Shown piece after piece: positions 11,101 through 19,366 of a stretch of 64,000 bases of DNA (its first letter is position 1; each line of letters starts with the position of its first letter). The position numbers were made by a program, and so were the translations under genes. Source of the DNA: Planctomonas sp. JC2975 (GTDB lineage: Bacteria; Actinomycetota; Actinomycetes; Actinomycetales; Microbacteriaceae); contig NZ_JABEKS010000003.1 of NCBI RefSeq assembly GCF_012985205.1, positions 1-64,000 on the forward strand, in the 5' to 3' direction. A model generated the notes under the pieces. The model saw only the letters and a list, made by a program, of their open reading frames with translations, did not search any database and had not been told where the DNA came from.

Positions 11101-12394
11101 CCCCGTAGTTGAAGGCGCTCGCCCAGTAGACGTTTCCCGTCGTTTGGTTCGTGGTTCCATTGTTCAAGTACCACTCTTCGATCTCAGCCCCAAGAACGTG
11201 ATAGCCGAAGAGTTGCTCGTAGTTGAACGTTGTGACGGTCCGCCAATATGTGTCGCCGCTTGCCCGGGAGTTGCCCACATACGCGACCCCGCCCAACACC
11301 GTCCCGTTCGACTCAAAGGACTGCGCATTCTGCGCACTCGAGGACGCCGTCGAAGGATCGACGTAGACGGGATAGATGCGCGACGAATCGTGCAGCCAGG
11401 ATGCGTCGGCTGTCAGGGTCAGACGCCAGTCGCTGCCAGCTAGCTTCGTGAGAGTGGTCGGCACATCCGTAACGACCGGGCCACGCTTGCCGTCCACGCC
11501 CGACGAGTCCTGCATTGCCGGAGTCGGCGTGACAAAGACCTGCGCCCCCTCCGCATCCGTGTAGATGATGTCGCCAATCTGATCCTTCGACAACGTCAAA
11601 CCCGGAGCGTGGATGGTCCATGACCAGCTCGGGTTAGCTGAAGTTGGTGGTGCCTCGAGCACCACGGTTTCCTTCACCGCGCCCGGCTTCACCTGATACG
11701 ACAAGTCGGTGTTCGGCAGAACGCTCTGATAGTCGACTGACGACTCGGCGCCGCCACCACTGGCAACGCGATCCACCAACGGGGCCTGACCCGCGGCCAC
11801 CTTCCGAGCACCCGACAAGGAGAACGACACAGTGTGCTTCCCCGAGGACACCGAGTACTCCGCCCCGGTCGCCGAATGAGAGAACTTCGGGCTCAACGGG
11901 TTGTTATCAACCTTCAACCCACCCGTCGCCGAATCAGCGACGACCTTCGTCGACACCGGCACCCAAGACCCCGACGAGTTCTTCACGTTAAGCGGCTGGA
12001 CCGATTCCTCCAGAGTCCGCGTCCCGTTCGGGTTCTCGTACAACTGCGTGAACTCGCCCCGCTTCACCACCTTCGACTTCGCCCGGTCGAACCCTCCCTT
12101 CTTCGTCGCATCCGTCGACGACTTCGCCTTCGGCAATGACACCTCGCCCACACCGGCCGAAGGCCGGAAACCCGAGTTCGCCTTCAACGAAGCCCCATGG
12201 TGCAGGGTCCCTTTCTTCACCGGAAGCGCTCCCACATCCGACGCCGAATGCCGCTGACTCGCTGAAGCAGGGGAAGCCGGAATGACGGCCCCCGCGAGAC
12301 CGATGAGCACGATCGAAGCAATCGCCAATACCGCCACAGGAGTCGACCACTTCCTCCTCGGAAGCGAGCGCAGAAGACCACGGCGAACGGGCAT
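5162..12394 (-). CDS. Secreted RHS/PA14 polymorphic toxin with C-terminal barnase-type RNase
   Basis: A 2410-residue protein starting at ATG 12394, six bases after GAGGGAG. A signal or membrane segment lies at residues 15-45 ([16 protein letters not shown], AxA site). Then come a DNRLRE-like domain (about 350-450), an Fn3-like region (about 500-615), two PA14 domains (about 783-875 and 1390-1500), YD/RHS repeats (for example [10 protein letters not shown], about 1640-2150) and the RHS core [20 protein letters not shown] (about 2199). The end (about 2296-2356) matches barnase: [10 protein letters not shown], the WxExD-like [18 protein letters not shown] and KHYRSF. These keep the equivalents of Arg59, Glu73, Arg83, Arg87 and His102. 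A 50-residue Gly-rich tail follows. It is predicted to be exported, with the RHS shell releasing an RNase into competitors; barstar downstream protects the producer. Confidence 0.9.
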   Translation of the reverse strand: MPVRRGLLRSLPRRKWSTPVAVLAIASIVLIGLAGAVIPASPASASQRHSASDVGALPVKKGTLHHGASLKANSGFRPSAGVGEVSLPKAKSSTDATKKGGFDRAKSKVVKRGEFTQLYENPNGTRTLEESVQPLNVKNSSGSWVPVSTKVVADSATGGLKVDNNPLSPKFSHSATGAEYSVSSGKHTVSFSLSGARKVAAGQAPLVDRVASGGGAESSVDYQSVLPNTDLSYQVKPGAVKETVVLEAPPTSANPSWSWTIHAPGLTLSKDQIGDIIYTDAEGAQVFVTPTPAMQDSSGVDGKRGPVVTDVPTTLTKLAGSDWRLTLTADASWLHDSSRIYPVYVDPSTASSSAQNAQSFESNGTVLGGVAYVGNSRASGDTYWRTVTTFNYEQLFGYHVLGAEIEEWYLNNGTTNQTTGNVYWASAFNYGGVGNWLSGITISAGGSGYGYATDAGLTNQISSWVNAGSSGNYLMLTGQEASGSYTYKDLGLEMYISYEPNVSASATHVSVPDGDGFAAGTSSPTSGTGSATPTLSAAGGGGNGSYAGYDFTVSPNSNMSNPLWSTGWTSSTQVRVPAGTLAAGTKYYWQVQAEDTYGVVGASPVYGWTTSSNPIVSATPPAPSDHSIVADLTPTLIAPTATSTNGQALSYAIRITTGADGVSGQVALSPVCAATGSACVIDAAAGTVTWTVPAGLLNDSSSYTWDEVINDSYDDWTPTVQRLTVNLRVSTPGPSPTDTAGPVTVNLANGNASASFTSPTVQTVGGPMGMSFNYNSELQGNAGLVGSYFDRTPASGSSADLQFDSSLPAPALVRTDPDISFDWSNGASPGPGVPANYFLAQWTGYITPPPGTYEFGLVHDDGAKLMLGTGSSQQTVLNYWNTPLTGYTPQWGTSASQQLIVAANGLTASLNGQTISLPIPITVQYSQINVWSFISLEAQVVGQTSTAQVVPASWFTKSAQILPSGWSGSGAIAGDADAYSGAQIHEGYVTLQGTDGQTYTYTKTSSGGYTPPPGDSGVLTTDQNGNLSFTDASGTVYQFNAAGNVVSATTPEDLSHPAAPVPVYNSSGQLTSLSDRLSSNGASPAVYGRQVQFTYLNATSAAATGTGVGACAPSSGSSFTTGMDAGMLCQIAYPDGSTTQLYYDSNGQLAQVVNPGNAITDFGYTQQGTGPMAGEYLLSRIQSATATDWLASQGLTGTPPATVDTVIGYDETNDATAGYVTTVTLPSPDGTTTSAQPQKIYTYDSQPATASLGTTYVDAAGEPTMPTSDGADGHAETVTFNQSLQQVTTTGASGLTTQSYWNTSDDLMAQIDPQGHESTTSYDSQHRPTDTFGPAPDSCFPSMSSAALGQITDNQTPAAGVTGACSELSMPVAHTATTYDGAGALKGMAGGLNAKWYNNTTLSGVPAAESVSIPAAPGAIGGSTDGAINYTWTTSGGTAAVSPITGPTGTVVGGSAGTNWSAMFTGLITFPTAGTFNIYTYEDDGTELWLNDMLVINNLPGGAPHYSPAYPVTVTAGQTMRIRLVYVQDPGGAQLQLDWATPGHAVPTTPANNVPIPAVDLSPDYSLVTNTTSDDSAPSSYSEVSSSQVPSTSTSTSYGSTPWMGQVTSSTVDPGGLNLTSTATYETGTTGYNRQLTSTRPAGSGTTTTNTYYPATTGYGTVLNMTNPVCGVPLATPQYGMLEASAGPAPAAGSATITQYVYDTWGRLAGSRNSAGGWSCTTYDARGQVTTQSYPVLDGNPAYAVSSGHYSDGSTPSPLVTTLESPVSGSPNSGTITTVVNLDGQTTSSTDVWGAVTTHAYNQLGQVTTETTTEPDNTATTVAYTYNVDGQVTDETVNGTDSAQATYTDGVMTSVSYPADGTSSPVSGEFQYAPTGRLDLVGWILPNGQTTIVSAQLPSQSGRVLVDGVAIIQGDSSSTSSYSTYTYDTAGRLTQAAIPGNTLTYGFGAAACGANINAGADSNRTSFTDLHTGGGTDTTTSTAYCYDNADQLTGTTIAGAPLGAGPVIADDLTETGASPTLAYDIDGNTTTLADQTLSYNGDNQLLAVTSTGAGVSANAASIKYIRDATGRVVQETITAGGGTNTYDYADGGILVNGKTTDVTLTYPGGVSESIESSGSLWSFSNVQGNTMLVTDGAGQQQGATQLYDPYGDPLTGSDQLETIAANTGLTSTTSMPSSIQGFGGGAGKFTDVIGDISESRLGARQYVPDLGRFLQIDPVEGGNANPYSYPSDPINTNDFTGEMGVRPYIEGAIGLPEVVRSVSVATMPSGDPVLQAAKSRLAAIDAGKAGGDGDEIPGGDPFENREGLLPKVDANGDPLSYQEWDVQFNDFRGNIRLVTGSDGSAWVTIKHYRSFINIRAGAGVSAYNVSPDGVWSIIESESAGQGEIQSLPGESWVVGGGGGGGPFHDE

Positions 12395-12607
12395 AGTGAC
12401 TCCCTCGAACTGGAGCCGGAAACCGGCTGTCAGCCCGACCGTAGAGCCCAAGTGAGAGGACCTCATATAGCACCCCGGTGCCATTTTTCCGAGCGCCTGG
12501 GCGCCTCTAGTCGCTCAGCGAAAGCTCAAGGTTCCCGATTTGAAGTCGACGGCCGACCGTGCTGTACACTCTCCTCACTTTCCATCCAAGAGAACCCTGG
12601 TTGCAGT

Positions 12608-13318
12608 GTGGCAATAGCAGCTCCCCGTCCGCATGGCGCAACGACGCGACGCGACGTTGTTGAAGCAATCGTTGGCAGCTACCTGATCGCCCTCCACGAT
12701 TCAGCGCGGCCAATCGTTCAAACCCCGGCCAACGTTGCAGCAAGACGCAAACACGCTCGCGAAGTCGTCATCGACGTGCTCATGGTTCTTGAAGGTCAGC
12801 AAAGCGTGCGAACCGAGGCGCACACAAGTCCGCGGCTCATCGGAGGAGACTTCCTCGCCTCCGGCCTTGACGCACGCGAGGCCATGCGGGCAGCGCACAC
12901 GCTCTTCGGCATCGCCCTGACCGAGCTCAACAAGCACGCTAAATGGGCCCCTACCGAGATCGCCATGGCACTGAACGCACACATTCTCAACGACGTCAGC
13001 GAGATCATCCTCGAGACCATCTCTGAGGCGAGGACTTCAAGGCAGGAAGTGGTCGACGCCGCGCGCATAGCGGGCCTTCTGAGCCATCGAGAAGTCGAAG
13101 TGTTCGAGTACATCACACGACAGGCCTCCACGAAGGAAATCGCCCAACAGATGGGCATCGCCGAGCACACCGTCAAGCACCACATCACAAACATCGGCCG
13201 CAAATTGCAGGCCAGCGGACGCCGTGGACTGCTCACACGCGCGCGCGAACTCGGTCTTCTTATTGCCACGCCAGTAGCGGTCACTGGGACGATAACAGCG
13301 ATCAGTACGCTCACCTGA
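12608..13318 (+). CDS. LuxR-type helix-turn-helix regulator
   Basis: The C-terminal part (about residues 158-205) is a LuxR/NarL-type HTH: LSHREVEVFEYITRQASTKE, then IAEHTVKHHITNIGRKL. The N-terminal half is helical, with no receiver-type Asp and no recognised sensor family. The frame is open from 12452, but GTG at 12608 is preferred because the upstream residues are low in quality; the start stays uncertain. A hydrophobic segment at the C-terminus (LLIATPVAVTGTITAIS) is unusual for this family. The gene is divergent from the RHS toxin with only about 210 bp between them, so it may regulate the toxin operon. Confidence 0.75.
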   Translation: MAIAAPRPHGATTRRDVVEAIVGSYLIALHDSARPIVQTPANVAARRKHAREVVIDVLMVLEGQQSVRTEAHTSPRLIGGDFLASGLDAREAMRAAHTLFGIALTELNKHAKWAPTEIAMALNAHILNDVSEIILETISEARTSRQEVVDAARIAGLLSHREVEVFEYITRQASTKEIAQQMGIAEHTVKHHITNIGRKLQASGRRGLLTRARELGLLIATPVAVTGTITAISTLT

Positions 13319-13482
13319 ATCAGCCAACAAGAACTACGACTAGTGTCCTGGCTTCCGATGCCCGTGATTAGCAGGGATGACCGGGCCGAGCAGAACAACG
13401 AGGTGAGGAAGCGGCGCCCGGCTTGCAGGTGTCCGCGCCAGGAACACAGCCCTGGCCATGACCCGCCGATAGCCGTCTCTTC

Positions 13483-13545
13483 GTGCTACTCTCAAGGCAC
13501 TACATCCCCCACGCCTCTCGACGATGCGCACTTGGGGGATTTTCT
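13483..13545 (+). promoter_or_regulatory. Structured leader or candidate small RNA upstream of Abi gene
   Basis: Just before the Abi gene are two nested potential hairpins. GTGC (13483-13486) pairs with GCAC (13497-13500). ATCCCCCA (13504-13511) pairs perfectly with TGGGGGAT (13533-13540), extended by CGC with GCG, and followed by TTTTCT. It could be an attenuator/terminator or the small antitoxin RNA reported for some Abi_2-family HEPN RNases. The structure is seen in the sequence; its role is inferred. Confidence 0.45.
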
Positions 13546-13570
13546 CTGCCCAGCGAGAAGGGACCGCTGG

Positions 13571-14557
13571 ATGCCTCGACCGCCGCGACCACGCGGATCG
13601 CTGCCGTACGAGAAACCACCGCTGAGCGTCGACCAACTCGTCGACCGTCTCGCCGGCCGCGGCCTGCAGATCCCAGACAGGGATCGCGCGATCAGATACC
13701 TGCGCCACATTGGCTACTACCGGCTTTCGCCATACACGATCCCGTTTCGGCAGAACGGATCCGACCATCTCGTCCGCGAAGGTACATCCTTCGATGATGT
13801 CTTGGACCTCTATGTGTTCGACCGCGCGCTACGGCTCATAGTCATGGACGCGCTCGAACGCGTCGAGGTAGCAGTACGAGCTGCGCTCACCGATCACATG
13901 TCGACGACATACGACAACTCGCACTGGTACACGGACCCAACGCATTTCCGCGACCAGCACAGGCACGCCGGCCTGCTCAGGATCGTGCGCGAGACATGCG
14001 AAGACCGCCTCAACGGGACACCGGACTCCGGCGAAGACGCGCTCGTACACCGCTCCGCACTCGAGCACTACCTCACAACGTACGGTTCCCCGGAACTCCC
14101 GCCCTCATGGCTCATGGTCGAGACACTGACCATCGGCCAACTCACCAGCGCATACCGCAACCTACGGAACCGGTCCGACCGAACAGCAATCGCCGCGAGC
14201 ATCGGACTGGCCGCGCCCGTCCTCGAGTCTTGGTTGCAAACCTATGTCCGCGTGCGGAATGTCTGCGCACACCACGGACGACTATGGAACGTCGGCCTCG
14301 GCGTCTACCCCGCGATCCCGAACTCACCATCGATCTCCTGGCTGCAAGCCCCCGACGCACTCCCCGAGAGGTCGCGGAGACGGCTTTACCCCGTGCTGAT
14401 CTCGCTACAGTCAGTGCTCGACACAGTCTCACCGCGAAGCAGCTGGGCACAGCGACTCTACACACTCCTCAAATCTCGCTCCCCAATGAATCGCGCCGGA
14501 ATGGGCATACCCGAACATTGGACAGAAGACCCCTTCTGGAGTCTCCACATCGAGTAA
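13571..14557 (+). CDS. Abi_2-family abortive infection protein (HEPN RNase)
   Basis: A 328-residue protein of the AbiD/AbiF (Abi_2) family. It starts at ATG 13571 after GAAGGGA. The N-terminal part has LSVDQLVDRLAGRGLQIPDR and YLRHIGYYRLSPYTIPFR, and the middle has VFDRALRLIVMDALERVEVA. Near the C-terminus is RNVCAHHGRLWN, whose Arg229 to His234 spacing (Rx4H) is the HEPN RNase motif. Members abort phage infection, apparently by RNA cleavage, and must be kept silent in uninfected cells. No protein antitoxin is adjacent, and the structured leader upstream is a candidate silencer. The gene converges on the nucleotidyltransferase-like gene. Confidence 0.88.
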   Translation: MPRPPRPRGSLPYEKPPLSVDQLVDRLAGRGLQIPDRDRAIRYLRHIGYYRLSPYTIPFRQNGSDHLVREGTSFDDVLDLYVFDRALRLIVMDALERVEVAVRAALTDHMSTTYDNSHWYTDPTHFRDQHRHAGLLRIVRETCEDRLNGTPDSGEDALVHRSALEHYLTTYGSPELPPSWLMVETLTIGQLTSAYRNLRNRSDRTAIAASIGLAAPVLESWLQTYVRVRNVCAHHGRLWNVGLGVYPAIPNSPSISWLQAPDALPERSRRRLYPVLISLQSVLDTVSPRSSWAQRLYTLLKSRSPMNRAGMGIPEHWTEDPFWSLHIE

Positions 14558-14723
14558 CGCTACGCACGCAGGCGGATCCGCAACAGTGCCTCGCGTTGGG
14601 CGATGACGGACTCGCGGCCGGCTGCCGCCCGCAGCAGGATCCGGTTGCGTGCCCCGATCTGTATCGGTCGGTGCTAATCGGCGGGAATTCAGGATGGCGA
14701 AATCGGCACGATCCGGTGCGAAA

Positions 14724-16121
14724 TCAGTTCAGGTTTGCTCGCGCCCATACCAGCGCTCCTTCTTCATCTGCAAAAGCACCCTCATCCTGTGCTTGCAGGG
14801 CCTTGTGCAGGATGCCGGCAAACTCCGGTCCGGGTTCCAATCCGAGCGAGATCAAGTGCCGGCCTTTGAGGATGGGCGCTGTGCCGATGGGGTCGGCCGC
14901 TGCGACGCTCAACCACGTCGCTGCTGGTGAGGCCTTCGCGCCGCTGCCCCTGCCTGCACTGTCCGCATCGACCACCCGTGCCCAGTCCGTGAGGCTTGCT
15001 GGGGCCAGTCGGCGAGCGAGCCGCCGCAGTGTGGGCCGTGATGGTGTTCCGTGTACCGATACGTGACTCATGTGCTCGGCAACGACCGGAACCACCCGGC
15101 GAATGATGTGTGACGGAGCACCAATCCGGTGCAGGAAAGCCCGGGCTTGTCCTACCCCGGCTTGGGCATGCCCGTACGACGTGATGCGACCAGTCACCGA
15201 ACCAATCTGTGTGTGGGTGACCTTGCCGAGATCGTGCAGTAATGCGCCCAGAACTGCGACCTCGCGGTCGTCACCGGTGATGCCGCCGTGAGTGCAGCTG
15301 TCCGCTGCCGCTTGGGCTGAGAGCGTCAAGTGGGTAAAGACGTTCCCTTCCGGGTGCCATGTCGGGTCTTGGGGAACTGTGAGCGTGGCTGCGAGTTCGG
15401 GCAAGAGCATGATCGCGCCGGTCGCAACGAGTGCTGCCGCGGCGGCCTGCCAGTGTTTGCCGACGCGGAGCAGTTTGGACCACTCCATCCAAATCCGCTC
15501 CTGAGCAACGGCTTCCGGCTGGTTCTGCATCTGGAGAGCGATTCTTCTGCAGGTAGCAGCGGTGTTGTCCTCTACCTGGAATCCGAAGCGCCCCGCAAAC
15601 TGCACGACACGCCACACCCGCAGCGGATCTTTCCCGAATGCGTTGCTTGTCGCACGCAAAACCCCTGCATTGAGGTCACGGAGTCCGCCGAATGGATCGA
15701 TGAGCTTGCCGGACGCGGGGTCCCATCCGATCGCATTGATCGTGAGGTCTCGTTGCGCGAACGCATCGCTGATGTTGGTGTGTTCACCCTCGGCGAGCCG
15801 GGTCGCTATGCGCTCACTCGCGTTCTCCTCGCCGTGCCGCGCAAGCGAAACGTCGAAGTCCTCGCCGTTGACTTGGGCGGCGAGAATGGCGAAGGATCGT
15901 CCGCGTTCCCTAACGGTGCCGACCTTCGCGATCTCGGTAAGGAGTACAGCGGTGTCGGTGTCGCCGTGCACCTCAACGTCGATGTCCTTGGGGGCCACAC
16001 CGAGGAGCGCGTCGCGGACTGCTCCGCCAACGATCAGCGGGTGGCCGCCTGCGCGGCGGATCGAATCCAGGAGCATGCTCGCCGCGGCGCTCAGCCGGAT
16101 CAATTCGGTGTCCGTCGTCAA
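14724..16121 (-). CDS. CCA tRNA nucleotidyltransferase-like protein with HD domain
   Basis: About 465 residues. The head has GGAVRDALLG and the catalytic DID (KDIDVEVHGD), followed by QRDLTINAIGWDP, DPFGGLRDL and FGKDPLRVWRVVQFAGRFGF, as in class II CCA-adding enzymes and poly(A) polymerases. A metal-dependent HD domain follows (LGALLHDLGK near residue 295, then HAQAGVGQARAFL). The family adds or repairs the CCA end of tRNA. The start is uncertain: TTG at 16121 lies directly after GAGGAG, and ATG at 16076 is the alternative. Stand-alone copies like this occur in phages and integrative elements, which fits its place beside an integrase. Confidence 0.82.
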   Translation of the reverse strand: MTTDTELIRLSAAASMLLDSIRRAGGHPLIVGGAVRDALLGVAPKDIDVEVHGDTDTAVLLTEIAKVGTVRERGRSFAILAAQVNGEDFDVSLARHGEENASERIATRLAEGEHTNISDAFAQRDLTINAIGWDPASGKLIDPFGGLRDLNAGVLRATSNAFGKDPLRVWRVVQFAGRFGFQVEDNTAATCRRIALQMQNQPEAVAQERIWMEWSKLLRVGKHWQAAAAALVATGAIMLLPELAATLTVPQDPTWHPEGNVFTHLTLSAQAAADSCTHGGITGDDREVAVLGALLHDLGKVTHTQIGSVTGRITSYGHAQAGVGQARAFLHRIGAPSHIIRRVVPVVAEHMSHVSVHGTPSRPTLRRLARRLAPASLTDWARVVDADSAGRGSGAKASPAATWLSVAAADPIGTAPILKGRHLISLGLEPGPEFAGILHKALQAQDEGAFADEEGALVWARANLN

Positions 16122-16391
16122 CTCCTCATTAGTCGGTGGGCGGGGTCCCCGACCGTGCCCGCAGCAACTGTGAGACCCCCCGGGCCCGGCCTGGCTCGAA
16201 CGGGCAGCCATCCTCGCCAACTGCGGGCTGGACGCACCCTTACCGGGTAGGTACGCCTTGGGCGGGTTCAAAAGGAGAGTCAGCTTAGCCATCGCCGTCG
16301 CGACAAGCAATGCCAACGAGAGGCCAGGTCGCAAGCCAACCCATCAGCGCGCACTACTCACCGCAGTTGTGGGTCGAGCCTCTGCGGCGCC

Positions 16392-16697
16392 TCAGGGCGC
16401 CATCGACCGACCTTCGAATCGCGGGGGCAGGCGATACTCGCATGGCTCGACGCGAGACGACCTGCTGTCCTCGATCGTGTGGTAAGTGCCGTGCATTGCT
16501 TCTGCGCCTTTGCGGACGACGGGTGCCAGCGGCGAGTCGGTCGTGGTCATGACAGTCCAACCTTCGTCGACCAGCCAGATGGCGAGCTCGAGTGCACGGA
16601 TGCGTTCGGTGGGCGTGGGTTCATCAAGTTCGGTGGACAGCAGGACGACTGTTTCGGTGCCGTCCGTGGTGACCAGGTTCACCAGTTCTGTCTTCAT
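16392..16697 (-). CDS. Hypothetical island protein, 101 residues
   Basis: A strong ribosome site (AAGGAGAGGGA) precedes the ATG at 16697, so the gene is probably real. It begins MKTELVNLVTTDGTETVVLL and contains ERIRALELAIWLVDEGWTVM, giving a small alpha/beta appearance. No domain was recognised. It sits between the nucleotidyltransferase-like gene and the integrase, where control or excision functions often lie, but it shows no HTH. Confidence 0.6.
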   Translation of the reverse strand: MKTELVNLVTTDGTETVVLLSTELDEPTPTERIRALELAIWLVDEGWTVMTTTDSPLAPVVRKGAEAMHGTYHTIEDSRSSRVEPCEYRLPPRFEGRSMAP

Positions 16698-17090
16698 TGG
16701 TCCCTCTCCTTGTTCGTTGGTTGGCCAACTGCGTTCTTCTGGCCGTTCCGGCGAGAGAGATCAAGAGCCGGGCGGAGTTGGCGGAGTGAGTGGAGGGAGC
16801 GGTTGCTAAGCGGAGGTCGCTGTGCGGCCGGAGTCCGCAAATAGTGAGTGGAGGGATCGCAGCCGACGTAGCTGGCTATGATCGACCGCCGGAGCGGCAA
16901 GAAGACCCGAGAATCAGCACGCCTCAGCGTTCCGCACGACGACCGGCAGGGCCGCGTTCGCCGCACCGCAGTGGTACCTCCCCGTTCCACAGGCCTGTCC
17001 ACATGCGCGCCGAAGACCGACACCAATCGGGGGCGCATCATGAAGTACTGACGGGGACTCGCAACGGCGAGCGACCGGAAGGACTTAACC
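16698..17090. other. Intergenic region upstream of integrase
   Basis: About 390 bp with no convincing gene. One 58-codon frame (ATG 16878 to stop 17054, plus strand) has no ribosome site and is not called. The region probably holds the divergent promoters of the integrase and the 101-residue gene, and perhaps the integrase arm sites. No clear repeats were seen. Confidence 0.3.
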
Positions 17091-18209
17091 ATGGGCAGCA
17101 TCACTGGCTATGAGACTGCGGCGGGGAAACGGTACCGGGTGAGGTATCGCAAACCCGATCATTCACAGACCGACAAGCGCGGGTTCCGCACCAAGCGGGA
17201 TGCCGAATTGTTCTTGGCGTCGGTGGAGATGAAAAAGGCGACCGGCGAGTACGTCGACCCGGCCGCGGCACGCGCCACCGTCGGCCGTCTCGGCACTCCA
17301 TGGTTGGCATCCCGGTCGCACGTGAAGCCCTCGACCGCGTACGTGTACGAGTCAGCGTGGCGGCTTCACGTCGAGCCGACGTGGGGTGCCACGATGATCG
17401 GCACGATCCGGCATAGCGAAGTGCAGGCGTGGATCACCCAGCTCAGTGCAGGAGGTGAGGGAAGGAAGCCGAAGTCGCCGACGATCGTGCGTCGCGCCCA
17501 CGACATCCTTGCCGGCATCCTGGACGCCGCGGTCAAGGATCACTTGATCCCCTCCAACCCAGCTCGCGGCGTGAAACTCCCCCGCCGCATCTCCCGTGCC
17601 CACACGTACCTGACGAACGACCAGGTTGCCGAGTTGGTGGCAGCCAGCGGCGAGCACGCCACGATCATCGCCCTGCTCGCCTACACCGGGCTGCGGTGGG
17701 GTGAAGCATCCGCACTCCGGGTCAAGGACATCGACACGCTCAGACGACGGCTGATGGTCGTGGAGAACGCCGTCTACGTCAACGGACAGATCCTGGTCGG
17801 AACACCCAAAACACATGAACGACGCAGCGTTCCGTACCCGAAGTTCCTCACCGCCCCGCTCACCGCCGAGTGCGACGGGAAGTGCCGGGACGACATCGTC
17901 TTCGACGACGGATACGGCGGCTACCAACGCACCCCGACCATGACCACCAACTCCTGGTGGGATGCAGCGCTGGTCGAGGCCGGGCTTACACCGATGACAA
18001 TCCACGACCTTCGGCACACGGCAGCATCGCTCGCGGTCAGCGCGGGAGCGAATGTGAAGGCCGTGCAGCGCATGCTTGGCCACGCCTCCGCAGCGATGAC
18101 TCTTGACACCTACAGCGACCTCTTCGACGACGACCTCGATGCCGTCGCCGACCGGCTCAACGAGGTGGCCGAATCAAGTGTGGGCAAAATGTGGGCAAAA
18201 CGATCCTAA
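17091..18209 (+). CDS. int: Tyrosine recombinase (site-specific integrase)
   Basis: A 372-residue phage/ICE-type integrase with an N-terminal arm-binding domain (GKRYRVRYRK), a core-binding domain (KPSTAYVYESAWRLHVEPTW) and a catalytic domain. Catalytic residues visible: Arg202 (TGLRWGEA), His305 and Arg308 (HDLRHTAAS), His331 (LGHASAAMTLDTY) and Tyr341. It breaks and rejoins DNA at attachment sites. The start ATG is preceded by GGAAGGAC. It converges on the 3' end of tRNA-Met, 55 bp away, the usual arrangement for elements inserted at tRNA genes. It appears intact. Confidence 0.95.
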   Translation: MGSITGYETAAGKRYRVRYRKPDHSQTDKRGFRTKRDAELFLASVEMKKATGEYVDPAAARATVGRLGTPWLASRSHVKPSTAYVYESAWRLHVEPTWGATMIGTIRHSEVQAWITQLSAGGEGRKPKSPTIVRRAHDILAGILDAAVKDHLIPSNPARGVKLPRRISRAHTYLTNDQVAELVAASGEHATIIALLAYTGLRWGEASALRVKDIDTLRRRLMVVENAVYVNGQILVGTPKTHERRSVPYPKFLTAPLTAECDGKCRDDIVFDDGYGGYQRTPTMTTNSWWDAALVEAGLTPMTIHDLRHTAASLAVSAGANVKAVQRMLGHASAAMTLDTYSDLFDDDLDAVADRLNEVAESSVGKMWAKRS

Positions 18210-18218
18210 AACGCAAGA

Positions 18219-18245
18219 ACGGCAGTCCCTCGAGGACTGCCGTTC
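18219..18245. terminator. Bidirectional hairpin terminator
   Basis: A perfect 11-bp stem (AACGGCAGTCC with GGACTGCCGTT) and a 5-base loop, between the integrase stop and the tRNA-Met 3' end. On the minus strand it is followed by TTGCGTTTT, so it most likely ends the tRNA transcript; it may also stop integrase transcription. Confidence 0.75.
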
Positions 18246-18264
18246 CCAGTGCTTTCTAGGTGAG

Positions 18265-18338
18265 TAGCGGGAGCGGGACTTGAACCCGCGACACCACGAT
18301 TATGAGCCGTGTGCTCTAACCACCTGAGCTATCCCGCC
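18265..18338 (-). tRNA. tRNA-Met (CAT anticodon)
   Basis: The cloverleaf fits with acceptor GGCGGGA/TCCCGCT, D-arm AGCTCAGGTGGTTAGAGC, anticodon loop CTCATAA and T-arm with GGTTCAAGTCC. CCA is not encoded. The anticodon stem lacks the three G-C pairs of initiators, so it is elongator Met, or possibly an Ile tRNA whose anticodon C would be modified. Its 3' end faces the integrase and is the likely attachment site. Confidence 0.92.
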
Positions 18339-18380
18339 GCAGCATTCGTGCCGACTGGAACAGCCGCTGCACCATGCTGG

Positions 18381-18452
<72 letters not shown>

Positions 18453-18514
18453 GACGCCGAACGACCGAGGTCCGTTTCGGCAACCGTACGAGAATACCAT
18501 CATCCAGTCGGCCG

Positions 18515-19018
18515 TTAAGCCACGTGACGGTCCTGGGTGGCGGCGTCGATCACCGTGTGGAGCACGGTTCGGAGCTTCTCCAGTTCGGACAATTCGAGCC
18601 CCAGCTTGTCGATGATCTGGGGCGGCACACCGAGCGCCTCTTGACGCAGTCGGCGGCCGGTGTCCGTCAAGGCGACGCGGAGCATCCGCTCGTCACGGGG
18701 GTCGCGTTCGCGGGTGATGAGGCCGGATGCCTCCAACCGCTTGAGCAACGGCGACAGCGTCGCGGGCTCCAGCTGCAGCGCTCTGCCGATCGCCGCGACG
18801 GTTCGCGGGCTCTCCTCCCACAGCGACAGCATGACGAGGTACTGCGGATGCGTCAGCCCCAGTGGCTCCAGTACCGGACGGTACAGAGCGATGACGCTGC
18901 GGGATGCGACGGCAAGCGCGAAGCACACCTGATTCTGCAGCTTCAGCAGGTCGTCTGGCGCCGTCTCCACTTCGTCGAACGTCGCCGACCGCGCGGCGGC
19001 AGGGGCCTTCTGCACCAT
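18515..19018 (-). CDS. MarR-family transcriptional regulator
   Basis: A 167-residue winged-helix protein: LYRPVLEPLGLTHPQYLVML, IGRALQLEPATLSPLLKRLE (recognition helix) and the wing RERDPRDERMLRVALTDTG. Start ATG 19018 follows GGAGGTGCAC. The LTHPQYLVML helix is typical of the OhrR/MarR group, but the redox Cys of OhrR is replaced, although one Cys (QVCFALAVAS) lies upstream. An inverted-repeat operator lies 80-100 bp upstream, between it and the divergent small gene. It probably represses itself and a nearby or distant target. Confidence 0.9.
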   Translation of the reverse strand: MVQKAPAAARSATFDEVETAPDDLLKLQNQVCFALAVASRSVIALYRPVLEPLGLTHPQYLVMLSLWEESPRTVAAIGRALQLEPATLSPLLKRLEASGLITRERDPRDERMLRVALTDTGRRLRQEALGVPPQIIDKLGLELSELEKLRTVLHTVIDAATQDRHVA

Positions 19019-19097
19019 GTGCACCTCCGTTGTCCGTTCGGGTGGCATTCGTCGTGGGCACGGATCGGCTCGCGGCCCGTCAGACATGTTACGCTGA

Positions 19098-19118
19098 CAC
19101 TAATAGTTAGTGCACTAA
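19098..19118. promoter_or_regulatory. Candidate MarR operator with three half-sites
   Basis: The CACTAA half-site appears three times in alternating orientation: CACTAA (19098), TTAGTG (19107) and CACTAA (19113). This gives the perfect palindrome TTAGTGCACTAA and a second spaced palindrome. The AT-rich patch stands out in the GC-rich intergenic region between the divergent MarR and 69-residue genes. Confidence 0.65.
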
Positions 19119-19156
19119 TGATTGCACGACCGATCGAGTGCGACAAGGAGCCCCAC

Positions 19157-19366
19157 GTGTCCCGCGGCAACTGGAACTGGTACGAGAAGTTCAACAACGT
19201 CGTGCGCACGTTCACGGGTCCCGCACAGCTCGGGGCCGGGCATCCCGAGGGCCCCGACGTGCGCCGAACGGATGCCGCGTGCCCGCTCTGCCACGCGCCC
19301 ATGAACGCCCACAGCGTGGAGCGGCCAGCGGACCAGCGCACGGCCAGTCGCCTCGTCTGCCCGTGA
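19157..19366 (+). CDS. Small conserved-looking protein with CxxC zinc-like motif
   Basis: A 69-residue protein starting at GTG 19157, 6 bases after AAGGAG. It begins MSRGNWNWYEKFNNVVRTFT and contains CPLCHAPM and a final Cys (LVCP), so it could bind one metal with three Cys plus His. It is divergent from the marR gene across the operator and may be under its control. No function was recognised. Confidence 0.65.
   Translation: MSRGNWNWYEKFNNVVRTFTGPAQLGAGHPEGPDVRRTDAACPLCHAPMNAHSVERPADQRTASRLVCP

Noticed and set aside
12452-12607. Longer N-terminus for the LuxR-type regulator
   Set aside because: Residues encoded here (many Arg, Cys, Ser) look non-coding and overlap the toxin promoter region.
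13340-13400. IS remnant upstream of the Abi gene
   Set aside because: A sequence around GTGTCCTGGCTTCCGATG looked like an element end, but no second end, target duplication or transposase fragment was found.
1-16000. Second attachment site (copy of the tRNA-Met 3' end)
   Set aside because: No repeat of GGTTCAAGTCCCGCTCCCG was found by eye to the left of the integrase within the window.
16878-17054. 58-residue gene before the integrase (possible excisionase)
   Set aside because: No ribosome site, no HTH pattern and no recognised similarity.
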